A DNA stretch of 64,000 nt from Xanthomonas sp. SI (GCF_014236855.1 NZ_CP051261.1:4960001-5024000); one strand, 5' to 3'; shown: positions 1 through 9,150, counted from the stretch's first letter. A program made the numbers and translations. The notes: generated by a model not told the origin, from the sequence alone.

Positions 1-654
1 CCGGAACAGGCTGGTCGACGGCAGCACCTTGCCCGCTCCGTCCAACGCCACCGGCACCACGTCCACGCCAGCATCGATAGCGGCCTGCAGTAGCCCGGCC
101 TTGAATTCGGCCAGTTCGCCGTTGCGGCTGCGGGTGCCTTCCGGGAACAGGCACAGGTCCTGGCCCTGGCGCAGCAAGGCCGCGGCCTGGCGCCGGACCA
201 TGGCGCCGGCGCGGCGGCTGTCGCGGTCCAGGAACAGCATGCCGGTGGCGCGCGCATACCAGCTCACGAACGGCACCTGCAGCATTTCGTCCTTGAGCAG
301 GAAGCGCAGCGGCACCGGCAGCGCCGCGAACAGCGCGCAGATGTCGATGATCGACTGGTGGTTGCTGACGAACAGGTGGTTGCGCGACCAGTCCACCCGC
401 TCCTGGCCCTCCACTTCGAAGCGCACGCCGGCGCCGAAGAACAGCACCGGCGCCCACACCCGCGCGCCCATGCGCAGCGGCAGCCGCGGCCCGGCCAGCA
501 GCAACATGCCCAGCGCCACGACGATGCCCACCCCGGTAAAGCTCAGGGTGAACAGCAGTTGCAAGGTATTCCACACGGCCCAGGCCATGCGCGACGGCAT
601 CCCTGCCTGCGGCATCTTCAGTTTGTCCTTGATGATCTGCACAAGCCTCTGCAT
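1..654 (-). CDS. 1-acyl-glycerol-3-phosphate acyltransferase-like protein (C-terminus cut by window edge)
   Basis: Reads on the minus strand from an ATG at 654 and stays open to base 1 (218 codons), so the 3' end lies outside the window. An N-terminal hydrophobic segment (about residues 28-54) precedes a PlsC-type acyltransferase core with the catalytic NHQSIID (NHx4D) at 98-104 and the acceptor-binding FPEGTRS at 170-176. The family transfers acyl chains to lysophospholipids or related acceptors at the inner membrane. It starts 15 bp after the COG4648-like gene and follows xanC on the same strand. This position suggests it acylates or membrane-anchors the xanthomonadin aryl polyene, as acyltransferases of aryl-polyene clusters are thought to do. 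A general phospholipid role cannot be excluded. Confidence 0.85.
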   Translation of the reverse strand, partial: MQRLVQIIKDKLKMPQAGMPSRMAWAVWNTLQLLFTLSFTGVGIVVALGMLLLAGPRLPLRMGARVWAPVLFFGAGVRFEVEGQERVDWSRNHLFVSNHQSIIDICALFAALPVPLRFLLKDEMLQVPFVSWYARATGMLFLDRDSRRAGAMVRRQAAALLRQGQDLCLFPEGTRSRNGELAEFKAGLLQAAIDAGVDVVPVALDGAGKVLPSTSLFR

Positions 655-669
655 CCCCCGATGCGCGCG

Positions 670-1401
670 TCAGCGCAATAGATCGCGCCAAAAAACCGGC
701 CCCAGCCGCGCCAGCTGGTGCAGGAAGTCAGGCAGATTACGGTAGGGACGCTGCGGAAACCAGCGCCCGCGCAGGAAGTACTCGCCGACGAAGAAGCCGC
801 CGATGACGCCGTAGCCCAGCAGATTGGCGATCAGCGAGGCGCGCGCATCGCCGATCGGCAGCGGCGAAGCCTGCCCCAGCTGCGCCAGCACCCCGCTGGG
901 CACGGCGCACAGCGCCAGCAACAGGTTCAGCAAGGTCATGGCCGCCAGCAGCAGCGCCCAGGCCAGGGTCAGCCGGCGCGTATAGCGCAGCTGCTCGGGG
1001 GTCAGCGGCAAGCCGGCCTGGCGGTACAGCGCCTCGACGATGAGCGAGATCAGCGGCGTGCGCCCGCGCTGCAGGCTGCGCCCGAAGAACCAGGCCACCC
1101 AGGCGGTGAACAGCACCGGCGGCGCGGCCAGCAGCAGCAGCGCGTGCGGCGAGCGCCACAACGGCAGCAGCGCGGCCAGCGCCAGCAGCGCCAACGCCCA
1201 GGCCCACGGCCGCAGCCGCGCCATCGGCTCCACCAGCACCATCAGCACCAGCGCCGCGCCGGCCAGGACGGCCAGATCGGAACGGTGCGCGGCGTTGGCC
1301 CAGTGCGCCAGCGGCGAATACGCCAGCGCCAGCAACACCCCCAGCGCCAGCGCCCACGGCGCGGCGGCGGCCGGCTCAGCTGGTCTTGTTGGCTTCGACA
1401 T
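670..1401 (-). CDS. COG4648-like integral membrane protein of the xanthomonadin/aryl-polyene cluster
   Basis: A 243-residue, strongly hydrophobic protein with about six predicted membrane segments (Leu/Ala/Trp-rich stretches from residue 15 to 120, then around 140-170 and 190-210) and a basic C-terminal tail. Its first codons overlap the end of the upstream acyl carrier protein gene by 26 bp, and the acyltransferase starts 15 bp downstream, so the three are probably translated as a unit. Proteins of this type accompany the ACP in aryl-polyene clusters and are sometimes labelled ketosynthase in databases, but I see no ketosynthase active-site motif here. The exact role is unknown; a part in membrane transfer or assembly of the pigment is inference. 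Confidence 0.75.
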   Translation of the reverse strand: MSKPTRPAEPAAAAPWALALGVLLALAYSPLAHWANAAHRSDLAVLAGAALVLMVLVEPMARLRPWAWALALLALAALLPLWRSPHALLLLAAPPVLFTAWVAWFFGRSLQRGRTPLISLIVEALYRQAGLPLTPEQLRYTRRLTLAWALLLAAMTLLNLLLALCAVPSGVLAQLGQASPLPIGDARASLIANLLGYGVIGGFFVGEYFLRGRWFPQRPYRNLPDFLHQLARLGPVFWRDLLR

Positions 1402-1645
1402 GCGCCGACAGTGCGCGCAGCGAGGCGAAGATGCGGCGGTTCTCGTCGTTGTCCGAGCGCAGCTGGAAGCCGTAGCGCTTGCTGATCGCCAGCGCCAGTT
1501 CCAGCGCGTCGATCGAGTCCAGTCCCAGCCCGGTATTGAACAGCGGCGCCTCCGGATCGATGTCGCCGGGCTGCACGTCTTCCAGGTTCAGGCTCTCGAC
1601 CAGCAGCTCGGCCAGTTCACGTTCGGCGGCGGTTTGCGAAGACAT
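1376..1645 (-). CDS. xanC: Acyl carrier protein of xanthomonadin synthesis
   Basis: An 89-residue ACP. The phosphopantetheine-attachment Ser lies in LGLDSIDALEL (about residues 47-57), preceded by the usual acidic helix. It carries the aryl starter loaded by XanA2 and the growing polyene for the type II polyketide enzymes. I chose the ATG at 1645: the frame is open further upstream to 1729, but the extra residues are Arg/Cys-rich, unlike an ACP, and would run into the promoter region of the divergent halogenase-like gene. It overlaps the next gene by 26 bp. Confidence 0.85.
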   Translation of the reverse strand: MSSQTAAERELAELLVESLNLEDVQPGDIDPEAPLFNTGLGLDSIDALELALAISKRYGFQLRSDNDENRRIFASLRALSAHVEANKTS

Positions 1646-1774
1646 CCAGGGGCTTCCAGGCGGTGAGGACAGGTGCGACAAGATGGTGCATCGGGCGCAG
1701 CGACGCAACTGTCCGACCCTGGCAGGCAAGCTATCATGACCCTCGTCTTACATGTCAGCCGCAGGTTTTTCAGG
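1646..1774. promoter_or_regulatory. Divergent promoter region between xanC and the halogenase-like gene
   Basis: This 129-bp spacer separates two head-to-head pigment genes, so promoters for both should be here. On the plus strand a TATCAT hexamer near 1731 could be a -10 element. On the minus strand a TTGCGT and a CATCTT hexamer are separated by 17 bp. Both matches are weak and could be chance in this composition. Confidence 0.3.
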
Positions 1775-3142
1775 ATGAATTCCACCGCTCCCGCCCGCGC
1801 GCCCGCGCCCTCGCCCGCCACGCCGCAGGCCGCCGCGGCGGAAACGCCCGATGTGCTGGTGATCGGCGGCGGCCCGGCCGGCTGCGCCGCGGCGACCCTG
1901 CTGGCGCAACAGGGCTGGCAGGTGACCCTGCTGGAGAAGGACCACCATCCGCGCTTCCATATCGGCGAATCGCTGCTGCCGATGAACATCCCGATCCTGC
2001 AGCGGCTGGGCGTGCTCGAGCAGGTGCGCGCGATCGGCGTGCTCAAGCTCGGCGCCGATTTCCCCAACGACAGCGGCGGCTACAACACCTTCCGCTTCGC
2101 CAAGGCGCTGGACGCGCAGTCCGACTACGCGTTCCAGGTGCCGCGCGCCGACTTCGACCGGGTGCTGTTCGCCCACGCCCGCGCCGCTGGTGCCGATCTG
2201 CGCGAAGGCGTCAAGGTCGAGACCGTGCAGTTGGACGGCGCGCAGCCGCTGGTGCAGGCGCGCAGCGCCGACGGCGTGCACAGCTTCCGTCCGCGCTACC
2301 TGATCGACGCCAGCGGCCGCGACACCTTCCTCGGCAACAAGCTCAAGCTCAAGCGCGCCAACGCCCAGCACCAGTCGGCGGCGTTGTTCAGCCATTTCCG
2401 CGGCGTGGCGCGGCGCCCCGGCGAGGACGCCGGCAACATCAGCATCTACCGCCATCCGCATGGCTGGATGTGGCTGATTCCGCTGCCCGACGACGTGATG
2501 AGCGTCGGCGCGGTGTGCTACCCGGAATACATGAAGACCCGCCAGGGCGACAGCGAGGCGTTCCTGATTCGCACCCTGGCGCTGAACCCGGACGTGGTCG
2601 AGCGCATGGCCGGCGCGCAACGCGTGGCGCCGGTGCACGCCACCGGCAACTACGCCTACGAGTGCACGCGCATGAGTGGGCCGCGCTGGCTGATGCTCGG
2701 CGACGCCTATGCCTTCGTCGATCCGATGTTCTCCTCCGGCGTGTACCTGGCCATGCACAGCGCCGAGCGCGGCGCGGCGATGGTGGATGCGGCGCTGCGC
2801 GATCCGGCGCGCGAAGCGCGGCTGCAGCGCGGCCTGGAGAAACACCTGCGCCGCGGCTTGGACGAATTCAAGTGGTTCATCTACCGCTTCACCTCGCCGA
2901 CCATGCGCGAACTGTTCGCGCAGCCGCGCAACGTGCTGCAGGTGGAACAAGCGATCGTGGCGATGCTGGCCGGCGATGTCTTCGACAACCGCGCGGTGCT
3001 GCGCCGGCTGCGCGTGTTCCGCGCGATCTACGCCATGTCCGCAGCGGCGATGCTGCCGCGCGCCTGGCGGTCCTGGCGCCAGCGACGCCGCCAGGCACGC
3101 GAACAGTTCCACGGCGACACCTTGCATGGAGACAACTCATGA
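1775..3142 (+). CDS. FAD-dependent halogenase-like oxidoreductase of the xanthomonadin cluster
   Basis: A 455-residue flavoprotein. GGGPAG at 31-36 is the Rossmann nucleotide-binding turn, GESLLP at 64-69 is the flavin-halogenase/monooxygenase signature, and WMWLIP at 231-236 matches the WxWxIP motif that separates flavin halogenases from monooxygenases. K91 in KLGA is a candidate for the catalytic Lys. Xanthomonadins are brominated aryl polyenes, so halogenation of the aryl head group is the natural role, though I cannot exclude a hydroxylase. The ATG at 1775 was chosen because the frame upstream (open from 1673) lies in the divergent promoter region; an ATG at 1736 is an alternative. It overlaps xanB2 by 4 bp (ATGA), implying translational coupling. 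Confidence 0.85.
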   Translation: MNSTAPARAPAPSPATPQAAAAETPDVLVIGGGPAGCAAATLLAQQGWQVTLLEKDHHPRFHIGESLLPMNIPILQRLGVLEQVRAIGVLKLGADFPNDSGGYNTFRFAKALDAQSDYAFQVPRADFDRVLFAHARAAGADLREGVKVETVQLDGAQPLVQARSADGVHSFRPRYLIDASGRDTFLGNKLKLKRANAQHQSAALFSHFRGVARRPGEDAGNISIYRHPHGWMWLIPLPDDVMSVGAVCYPEYMKTRQGDSEAFLIRTLALNPDVVERMAGAQRVAPVHATGNYAYECTRMSGPRWLMLGDAYAFVDPMFSSGVYLAMHSAERGAAMVDAALRDPAREARLQRGLEKHLRRGLDEFKWFIYRFTSPTMRELFAQPRNVLQVEQAIVAMLAGDVFDNRAVLRRLRVFRAIYAMSAAAMLPRAWRSWRQRRRQAREQFHGDTLHGDNS

Positions 3143-4149
3143 GCCGGCCGCACCCGCAGTTCCCGTCCCACGCGCAGCGCCACCCGCAGCTGCAGGTGGA
3201 CTACGTCGCCGAGACCGATCCGGGCGCGCTGCTGCGCGACGAACGGGTGCTGGCGGTGTTCGGCTTCGGCAACGGCGCGCCGCACCACGACGACCCGCGC
3301 TACCTGCGCGTGCCGCTGCAGCCGCACGGCCCGCGCATGCTCGAGGTCTGGCGCACCGACGCGCCGGTCAGCAGCGGCCGCGACGGCGACATCGCCTGGG
3401 CCAGCGACGGGCGCCTGCAGTTCGGCGTGATCGAGATCGACGAGCAGACGCTGGAGATCGAAGAAGCCTCGCGCCTGGCCTACGCGCAGATCACCGCCTT
3501 CGTCGGCCGCAGCGCCACGCCGCGCCTGCTGCGCATCTGGAACTACCTCGACGCGATCACCCTGGGCAGCGGCGACCGCGAGCGCTACCGCCAGTTCTGC
3601 GTCGGCCGCGCGCGCGGCCTGGGCGATTTCGACGCCAGCCAGCTGCCGGCCGCCACCGCGGTCGGCCGTTGCGACGACGCGCGGGTGATGCAGATCTACT
3701 GGCTGGCCGCCGCGCAGGCCGGCACGCCGCTGGAGAACCCGCGCCAGGTCAGCGCCTATCGCTACCCGCGCCAGTACGGCCCGCAATCGCCGAGTTTCGC
3801 CCGCGCAATGCTGCCGCCGGCCGGCAGCGACATGCCGCTGCTGCTGTCCGGCACCGCCAGCGTGGTCGGCCACGCCTCGATGCACACCGGCCAGCTGCTG
3901 GCGCAGCTGGAGGAAACCTTCGCCAACTTCGACGCGCTGCTGGGCGCCGCACGCATCCATGCCCCCGACCTGCCGGCGCAGTTCGGCGACGGCACCCGGC
4001 TCAAGGTGTACGTGCGCGAAGCGGCCGACCTGCCGCTGGTCGCCGCCGCGCTGGACGCCCGCTTCGGCGAGCGCGTGCCGCGCCTGCTGCTGCACGCGGT
4101 GATCTGCCGCAACGAACTGGCGGTGGAGATCGATGGCGTGCATGGTTGA
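3139..4149 (+). CDS. xanB2: Chorismatase making 3-hydroxybenzoate and 4-hydroxybenzoate
   Basis: A 336-residue protein with the length and features of the XanB2/Hyg5/FkbO chorismatase family, including the conserved GTASVVGHASMH stretch near residue 237 and a VFGFGNG motif near residue 39. The family cleaves chorismate. XanB2 gives 3-hydroxybenzoate, the xanthomonadin starter, and 4-hydroxybenzoate, which also feeds ubiquinone. The start ATG overlaps the stop of the halogenase-like gene (ATGA), with GGAGA nine bases upstream. Pairing with the halogenase, and XanA2 about 1 kb away on the other strand, fits head-group formation, activation and bromination. Confidence 0.9.
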   Translation: MSRPHPQFPSHAQRHPQLQVDYVAETDPGALLRDERVLAVFGFGNGAPHHDDPRYLRVPLQPHGPRMLEVWRTDAPVSSGRDGDIAWASDGRLQFGVIEIDEQTLEIEEASRLAYAQITAFVGRSATPRLLRIWNYLDAITLGSGDRERYRQFCVGRARGLGDFDASQLPAATAVGRCDDARVMQIYWLAAAQAGTPLENPRQVSAYRYPRQYGPQSPSFARAMLPPAGSDMPLLLSGTASVVGHASMHTGQLLAQLEETFANFDALLGAARIHAPDLPAQFGDGTRLKVYVREAADLPLVAAALDARFGERVPRLLLHAVICRNELAVEIDGVHG

Positions 4150-4342
4150 GCATGCGTGCGGCTGAGGGTATCCGCCTGCCGTCATGGCGGCGGTAGCGCC
4201 TGCTCGACGAGGCGTCGAACAACGCAAGATGTTCGGTAGCGGCGGCTGCCCGATTCGGTGCTCGCATGCGCGCACCGCCCCCCCCGAGTAGCGTCGCCAG
4301 ATAATCGGCGGCACCCGATCCAGACCTGTGCACTGGCATTCC

Positions 4343-4876
4343 ATGTCCGACATTCGCCGCAAGATCGTGATCGTTTCCGGCGCGCCTGGCGCAGGAAAAA
4401 CCACCTTGGCGATGCCGCTTGCCAAACGGCTCGGCTTTCCGCTGTTCTGCAAGGATGTCATCAAGGAAACGCTGACCGACAGCCTCGGCGACAGCGGCGG
4501 CGATCTGGCCGCGTCACGCCGTCTCGGCGGCGCGGCGATGGAACTGCTCTGGTCGCTGGCGCGCCACGCGCCGCAAGCGGTGCTGGAAGCAAACTTCCGG
4601 CCGCGCAGCGCGTACGAACGCGAAAAACTGACCAGCCTGGACGCGGTCATCGTCGAAGTTCACTGCGACTGCGGTCCCGACGAAACCGCCCGGCGTTTTC
4701 GGGATCGCGCGGCGGCCAGCGCACATCACGCCGCGCATCCGCTGAAAGAACTGCCGCCGGACATGCTTGCGGAGTACGCCGGACCGGTTGGACTAGGGAC
4801 GGTGGTCGCGGTGGATACGCGCGTGCCGGTGGACCTGGAGCGCCTCGTGGCGCAGGTAGTGAGCGCTTTATCCTGA
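4343..4876 (+). CDS. P-loop kinase-like ATPase (AAA_33 type)
   Basis: A 177-residue protein with a textbook Walker A, GAPGAGKTT, at about residues 13-21 and an early FCKDVIKETL stretch typical of small zeta-toxin or adenylylsulfate-kinase-like phosphotransferases. I start at MSDIRR (4343); an in-frame ATG five codons upstream is less likely because of its composition. The substrate is unknown. It lies between xanB2 and the convergent xanA2 and has no obvious pigment role, so it is probably an unrelated gene inside the locus. The spacers on both sides (about 190 bp each) hold nothing I can recognise. Confidence 0.7.
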   Translation: MSDIRRKIVIVSGAPGAGKTTLAMPLAKRLGFPLFCKDVIKETLTDSLGDSGGDLAASRRLGGAAMELLWSLARHAPQAVLEANFRPRSAYEREKLTSLDAVIVEVHCDCGPDETARRFRDRAAASAHHAAHPLKELPPDMLAEYAGPVGLGTVVAVDTRVPVDLERLVAQVVSALS

Positions 4877-5072
4877 AGAGCGGCGGCTGGTCCATTCGGC
4901 GTTGAGGCCGGGCCGAGTGCCAAAGGCAGTGACGACCGCCGGGGCGTGCGAGATGCGTGCCGTATCCACTTACCCGTCGGGACAAGCAGCGAATTTCCCG
5001 GCCAATGCAGCGCCGTACTACGCAGATGCGACAGTCACCGGAAGCACCACGGCGTCCGGTGCCCCCCGACCC

Positions 5073-6434
5073 TCAGCCCTCGCGCTCCCCCGCCAACAAC
5101 GCCAGCAACCGATCGCGCGGCAGTTTGCCGGTTTCGTTGCGCGGCAAGGCGTCGAGCTTGCGCAGGCGGCGCGGCAGGAAGACCGGGTCCAGTTCGCGGC
5201 GCAATGCGGCCAGGATCGCGGCTTCGTCCAGGGTCGGCGCGACCACCACGGCGGCGATACGGCCGACCGCCTGGCCGGGTTCGGGTTCCAGCTGCAGCAT
5301 CGCGCCGTCGACCACGCCCGGCACACCCAGCAGGCGCCGGGTCAGGTCGGCCAGCGAGGCGCGCTTGCCGGCGATCTCCAGCAGGTCGGCCTGGCGGCCG
5401 CGGACCTGGAAACGGCCGTCGGCGTCCACGTCCATCAGGTCGGCCAGCAGCACCGGCTGCGGCAGGTGCGGCGCGTGCACCAGGGTGCCATCCGGTTGCG
5501 GTGCCACGCGCACGCCGGGCAGCGGCGTCCACTGCGCTTCGCAGGCGGTGCGGCGGCTGGCGAACACGCAGGTTTCGGTGGAGCCGAACATCTCGCGCAC
5601 CTGCCCGCCGAAGCGTGCCTCGGCAGCCGCGGCCAGTTCCTGCGCCAGGGGCGCGGTGGCCGAGACGATGCCGGCCAGCGGCGGCAGGGCGACACCGGAT
5701 TCGACCAGCGCGCGCAGATGCACCGGCGTGGTCACCAGCAGCCGCGGCGCCGGCACCTGCGCCAGCGCGCGCGCCACGTCCTCGGGGAAGAACGGCCGCC
5801 CGGCATGTACCGCCAGAGGCGTCACCAGCGGCAACAGGATCGACAGCTCCATGCCGTACATGTGCTGCGGCGGCACCGTCGCCACCACCTGCGGTACCGC
5901 GTCCGCCTCCCACAATCCGACCAGCGCCAGCAGATCCTGGCGGGTGCTGGTCAGGAAACTGCCCCAGGTCTTGGGGTTGGGTTTCGGCGTGCCGGTGCTG
6001 CCGGAGGTGAAGCCGATCGCGACGAGCGCATCGTCCGCCAGTTGCGGCATGTCGCCGTCCAGGCTCGGCAACGGCTCGGGCAGCTGCCAGTAGCGCGGCG
6101 GCGGTTCGGCCAGTTCCAGGTCGCCCAGGCAATAGCTGTCTGCATGGCTGCGCTGCACTTCGGCGACCACCGCCGGCGCGCGCGAGGACGGCAGCAGCGA
6201 GGTCTGCCCGCGCAGCGCGACCGCGCAGAACGCGACCATGAAGCGGTAGCGGTCCTCGCACAGGTTCAGCGCATGCCGGCCCGGCGGCAGCACCGCGGCC
6301 AGGCCGCGCACGTGGCCGAGGAAGGTGGCCAGATCGATGTGCTGGCCGCCGGCATAGGCCAGCGGACGGTGCAGGTCGCCGACGGCAAGAGGATGCAGCA
6401 GCGGCGGGGAAACGGCGGACGAAGCGACAGGCAT
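5073..6434 (-). CDS. xanA2: 3-hydroxybenzoate:ACP ligase (AMP-forming) of xanthomonadin synthesis
   Basis: A 453-residue ANL-family adenylate-forming enzyme. The phosphate-binding loop GFTSGSTGTPKPNPK is at 141-155, FGSTETCVF holds the aromatic/Thr-Glu core motif, and NETGKLPRD near the C-terminus carries the catalytic Lys. It activates an aryl acid, known as 3-hydroxybenzoate for XanA2, and loads it onto the ACP. XanB2 and XanC for the adjacent steps are in the same 6-kb stretch. The length and the rather short C-terminal domain fit the aryl-polyene ligase subgroup. It reads towards the P-loop kinase gene and starts 136 bp after cydB, on the same strand. Confidence 0.88.
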   Translation of the reverse strand: MPVASSAVSPPLLHPLAVGDLHRPLAYAGGQHIDLATFLGHVRGLAAVLPPGRHALNLCEDRYRFMVAFCAVALRGQTSLLPSSRAPAVVAEVQRSHADSYCLGDLELAEPPPRYWQLPEPLPSLDGDMPQLADDALVAIGFTSGSTGTPKPNPKTWGSFLTSTRQDLLALVGLWEADAVPQVVATVPPQHMYGMELSILLPLVTPLAVHAGRPFFPEDVARALAQVPAPRLLVTTPVHLRALVESGVALPPLAGIVSATAPLAQELAAAAEARFGGQVREMFGSTETCVFASRRTACEAQWTPLPGVRVAPQPDGTLVHAPHLPQPVLLADLMDVDADGRFQVRGRQADLLEIAGKRASLADLTRRLLGVPGVVDGAMLQLEPEPGQAVGRIAAVVVAPTLDEAAILAALRRELDPVFLPRRLRKLDALPRNETGKLPRDRLLALLAGEREG

Positions 6435-6570
6435 GCGTGGCGAAGGCTCGGCGGGCGACAGGCCCGCAACGGGCAGCGCGAATCGGTAGCTTGGCCGCCA
6501 CCGCCGCCGCTGGCAAGCCGGCGCCGCCGCGCACGCGATCGCGGCAAGCGGCGCGCCGGTGCCGCCGGAC

Positions 6571-7587
6571 TCAGTGGTGGTAGCCGCTGTCGGCGGTGAT
6601 CTTGCCGCGGAACACCCGGTACGACCATGCGGTATAGCCCAGGATCACCGGCAGCAACACCACCAGCCCGGCCAGCACGAAGCCCTGCGAGGACGGCGGC
6701 GAGGCCGCTTCCCAGATGGTCAGCCCCGGCGGCACGATGTTCGGCCAGATGCCCAGCACCAGGCCGAAGAACCCGAGCACGAAGAAACACAGGGTCAGCA
6801 GGAACGGGCGCGCATCGCGGCCCTGCGCCATCGCCGCGCGCCACAGCGCGAACGCGTTGACCAGCACCAGCAGCGGCACCGGCGACAGCCACCAGAAATT
6901 GCCGCCGTGGAACCAGCGCGCCATGATCCGCGAGTCCAGGAACGGCAGCCAGGCGCTGACCAGGCCCATGAACACCACCACCACCAGCACCAGCGGCCGG
7001 GTCAGCGAACGCGCGATGCGCTGCATCGGCCCCTCGGTCTTCAGGATCAACCAGCTGCCGCCGAGCAGCGCATAGCCGAACACCACCGCCGCGCCGGTCA
7101 GCATCGAGAACGGGCTGAACCAGCCCAGCACGCCGCCCAGATACTTGCCGCCCTGCAGCGGCATGCCCTCGACCAGCGCGCCGAGAATCACGCCCTGCCA
7201 GAACGCCGCGCACAGCGAGCCGGCGGCGAACGCCCAGCCCCACAGGTACTTGGAAGTGTGCGCCTTGAAGCGGAACTCGAACGCCACGCCGCGGAACACC
7301 AGCGCGATCAGCATCATCAGCACCGGCAGGTACAGCGCCGACAGGATCAGCGCATAGGCCTTGGGGAACGCCGCCAGCAGGCCGGCACCGCCGAGCACCA
7401 GCCAGGTCTCGTTGCCGTCCCAGATCGGCGCGGCGGTGTTCATCATCAGATCGAGCTGGTCCTCGTCCTCGGCGAACGGGGCGAGGATGCCCAGGCCGAG
7501 CACGAAGCCGTCCAGCAGCACGTACATCAGCACGCCGAATCCGATCACCCCGAACCAGATCACCGGCAGCACGGTGGCCATGTCCAT
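6571..7587 (-). CDS. cydB: Cytochrome bd-type quinol oxidase subunit II
   Basis: A 338-residue polytopic membrane protein starting MDMATVLPVIWFGVIGFGVL, with the family signatures DGFVLGLGIL and IWDGNETWLV in the first 65 residues and eight or nine membrane segments. It pairs with CydA to reduce oxygen to water using quinol. Its ATG overlaps the cydA stop (TGATG), so the two are translationally coupled. The C-terminus ends in a short His-containing tail. Confidence 0.95.
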   Translation of the reverse strand: MDMATVLPVIWFGVIGFGVLMYVLLDGFVLGLGILAPFAEDEDQLDLMMNTAAPIWDGNETWLVLGGAGLLAAFPKAYALILSALYLPVLMMLIALVFRGVAFEFRFKAHTSKYLWGWAFAAGSLCAAFWQGVILGALVEGMPLQGGKYLGGVLGWFSPFSMLTGAAVVFGYALLGGSWLILKTEGPMQRIARSLTRPLVLVVVVFMGLVSAWLPFLDSRIMARWFHGGNFWWLSPVPLLVLVNAFALWRAAMAQGRDARPFLLTLCFFVLGFFGLVLGIWPNIVPPGLTIWEAASPPSSQGFVLAGLVVLLPVILGYTAWSYRVFRGKITADSGYHH

Positions 7588-9023
7588 CAGCGCGTCTCCT
7601 CGAGATCGTCGTCGGCCGCCGAGATCGGCCGCGCCGGGGTCTTGTCGCCATCCTGCAATTGCGGTTCGGGCTCGTGCGGCAGCGGCCCCTTGCGCAGCAT
7701 CTTCAGGATGTACCAGCCGCCGAAGCCGAACACGAAGGCATACGCGGCCACGTACACGCCCAGCGACACCCACACCATCGCCGGGCTGATCGCGCTGACC
7801 GCATCACGGGTGCGCAGCAGGCCGTAGATCACGTACGGCTGGCGCCCGATCTCGGTGACGAACCAGCCGGCCAGCAAGGCCACGAACCCGGCCGGCAGCA
7901 TCGCGTTCCAGGCCACGTGCAGCCAGCGTCGCCGCAACAGCGTGCCGCGCCACCAAAAGAACAGCGACACGAAGGCCAGCAGGAGCATCGCCATGCCCAA
8001 TCCGACCATGACCCGGAACGCGTAGAACACCGGCTTCACCGGCGGCCGCTCGTCGGCCGGCACCGAGGTCAGCGGCGCGATCTCGCCGTCCAGGGTATGG
8101 GTCAGGATCAGGCTGCCCACGCGCGGGATCTTGACCTCGTAGTCGTTGCGCTCTGCTTTCTCGTTGGGCACCGCGAACAGCACCAGCGGCACGCCGGCGC
8201 CGGGCGCCTCGCCATGCCAGTGCGCCTCCATCGCCGCCACCTTCATCGGCTGGTGCTCGAGCGTGTTCAGGCCATGCGCGTCGCCGGCGGCGATCTGCAG
8301 CGGCACCGCGATCGCGGCGAACGCCACCGCCAGCTTCAGCATCCGCCCCGCCACCTCCACGTGCACGCCGCGGCGCAGGTACCAGCCGCTGACCCCGCCG
8401 ATCACGAAGCAGGTGGTGATGAACGAGGCCAGCACCATGTGCGTCAACCGGTACGGGAACGACGGATTGAAGATCACCTCGCGCCAGCTGGCCGGCTGGA
8501 ACACGCCATCGACGATGGCGTAGCCGGCCGGCGTGTGCAGCCAGCTGTTGGCCGACAGGATCCAGAACGTGGAGATCAGCGTACCCAGCGCGACCAGGCA
8601 GGTGGACAGGAAATGCAGCTTCTCCGGCACCTTGCGCCAGCCGAACAGCATCACCCCGAGGAACGAGGCCTCCAGGAAGAACGCGGTCAGCACCTCGTAG
8701 CTGAGCAGCGGGCCGAGGATGTTGCCGGCGCGCTCGCTGAGCACCGACCAGTTGGTGCCGAACTGGAAGCTCATCACGATGCCGCTGACCACGCCCATGC
8801 CGAACGACACCGCGAAGATCTTAAGCCAGAAGAAATACAGATCGCGCCACAGCGTGTCGCGGGTGCGCAGCCAGCGCCATTCCAGGAACGCCAGCCAGCT
8901 CGACAGGCCGATGGTGAAAGCCGGGAACAACACGTGGAAACTGATGACGAATCCGAACTGGATGCGCGAGAGCAGCACTGCGTCCATGGGACGTTCGCTC
9001 GAGAAACCGTAACTGAGCGTCAT
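7587..9023 (-). CDS. cydA: Cytochrome bd-type quinol oxidase subunit I
   Basis: A 478-residue heme-binding subunit, if started at 9023. The N-terminal region has LLSRIQFGFVISFHVLFPA with the conserved axial His, and further on SANSWLHTP and GRQPYVIYGLLRT, all CydA hallmarks. The Q-loop between the DAHG region and the GLGM segment is short, as in the cyanide-insensitive CioA subgroup. An internal ATG at 8987 (MDAVLLSRIQF) gives the canonical N-terminus and may be the real start. The frame also extends upstream to 9131, but that part is made from a palindromic repeat and is rejected. Coupled to cydB by a one-base overlap. Confidence 0.93.
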   Translation of the reverse strand: MTLSYGFSSERPMDAVLLSRIQFGFVISFHVLFPAFTIGLSSWLAFLEWRWLRTRDTLWRDLYFFWLKIFAVSFGMGVVSGIVMSFQFGTNWSVLSERAGNILGPLLSYEVLTAFFLEASFLGVMLFGWRKVPEKLHFLSTCLVALGTLISTFWILSANSWLHTPAGYAIVDGVFQPASWREVIFNPSFPYRLTHMVLASFITTCFVIGGVSGWYLRRGVHVEVAGRMLKLAVAFAAIAVPLQIAAGDAHGLNTLEHQPMKVAAMEAHWHGEAPGAGVPLVLFAVPNEKAERNDYEVKIPRVGSLILTHTLDGEIAPLTSVPADERPPVKPVFYAFRVMVGLGMAMLLLAFVSLFFWWRGTLLRRRWLHVAWNAMLPAGFVALLAGWFVTEIGRQPYVIYGLLRTRDAVSAISPAMVWVSLGVYVAAYAFVFGFGGWYILKMLRKGPLPHEPEPQLQDGDKTPARPISAADDDLEETR

Positions 9024-9072
9024 TGTTAGCCCCCGGTCGTGAAATTGCGTGTGACGGGTTGTCGCAGGGGGC

Positions 9073-9150
9073 GGGATTCGGGATTGGGGATTCGGGATTG
9101 GCAAAAGCGAAAAGCCGCTGCGAATCCCCAATCCCGAATCCCCAATCCCG
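9073..9150. repeat. Long inverted repeat of the GGGATTCGGGATTGG family
   Basis: The left arm 9073-9100 (two tandem GGGATTCGGGATTGG-type units) is matched in reverse complement by 9122-9150, with a loop of about 20 bases. It sits between the divergent cydA and S9 peptidase genes. A shorter unpaired relative lies at 16173-16210. This is a typical palindromic spacer element of Xanthomonas genomes. Confidence 0.8.

Noticed and set aside
1663..3138. Upstream extension of xanB2 in the frame open from 1663
   Set aside because: The extra part overlaps the halogenase-like gene in another frame; the ATGA overlap at 3139 with GGAGA upstream gives the normal XanB2 length.
9024..9131. Upstream extension of cydA by 36 codons
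   Set aside because: The added codons come from the palindromic GGGATTCGGGATTGG repeat and do not resemble a CydA N-terminus.
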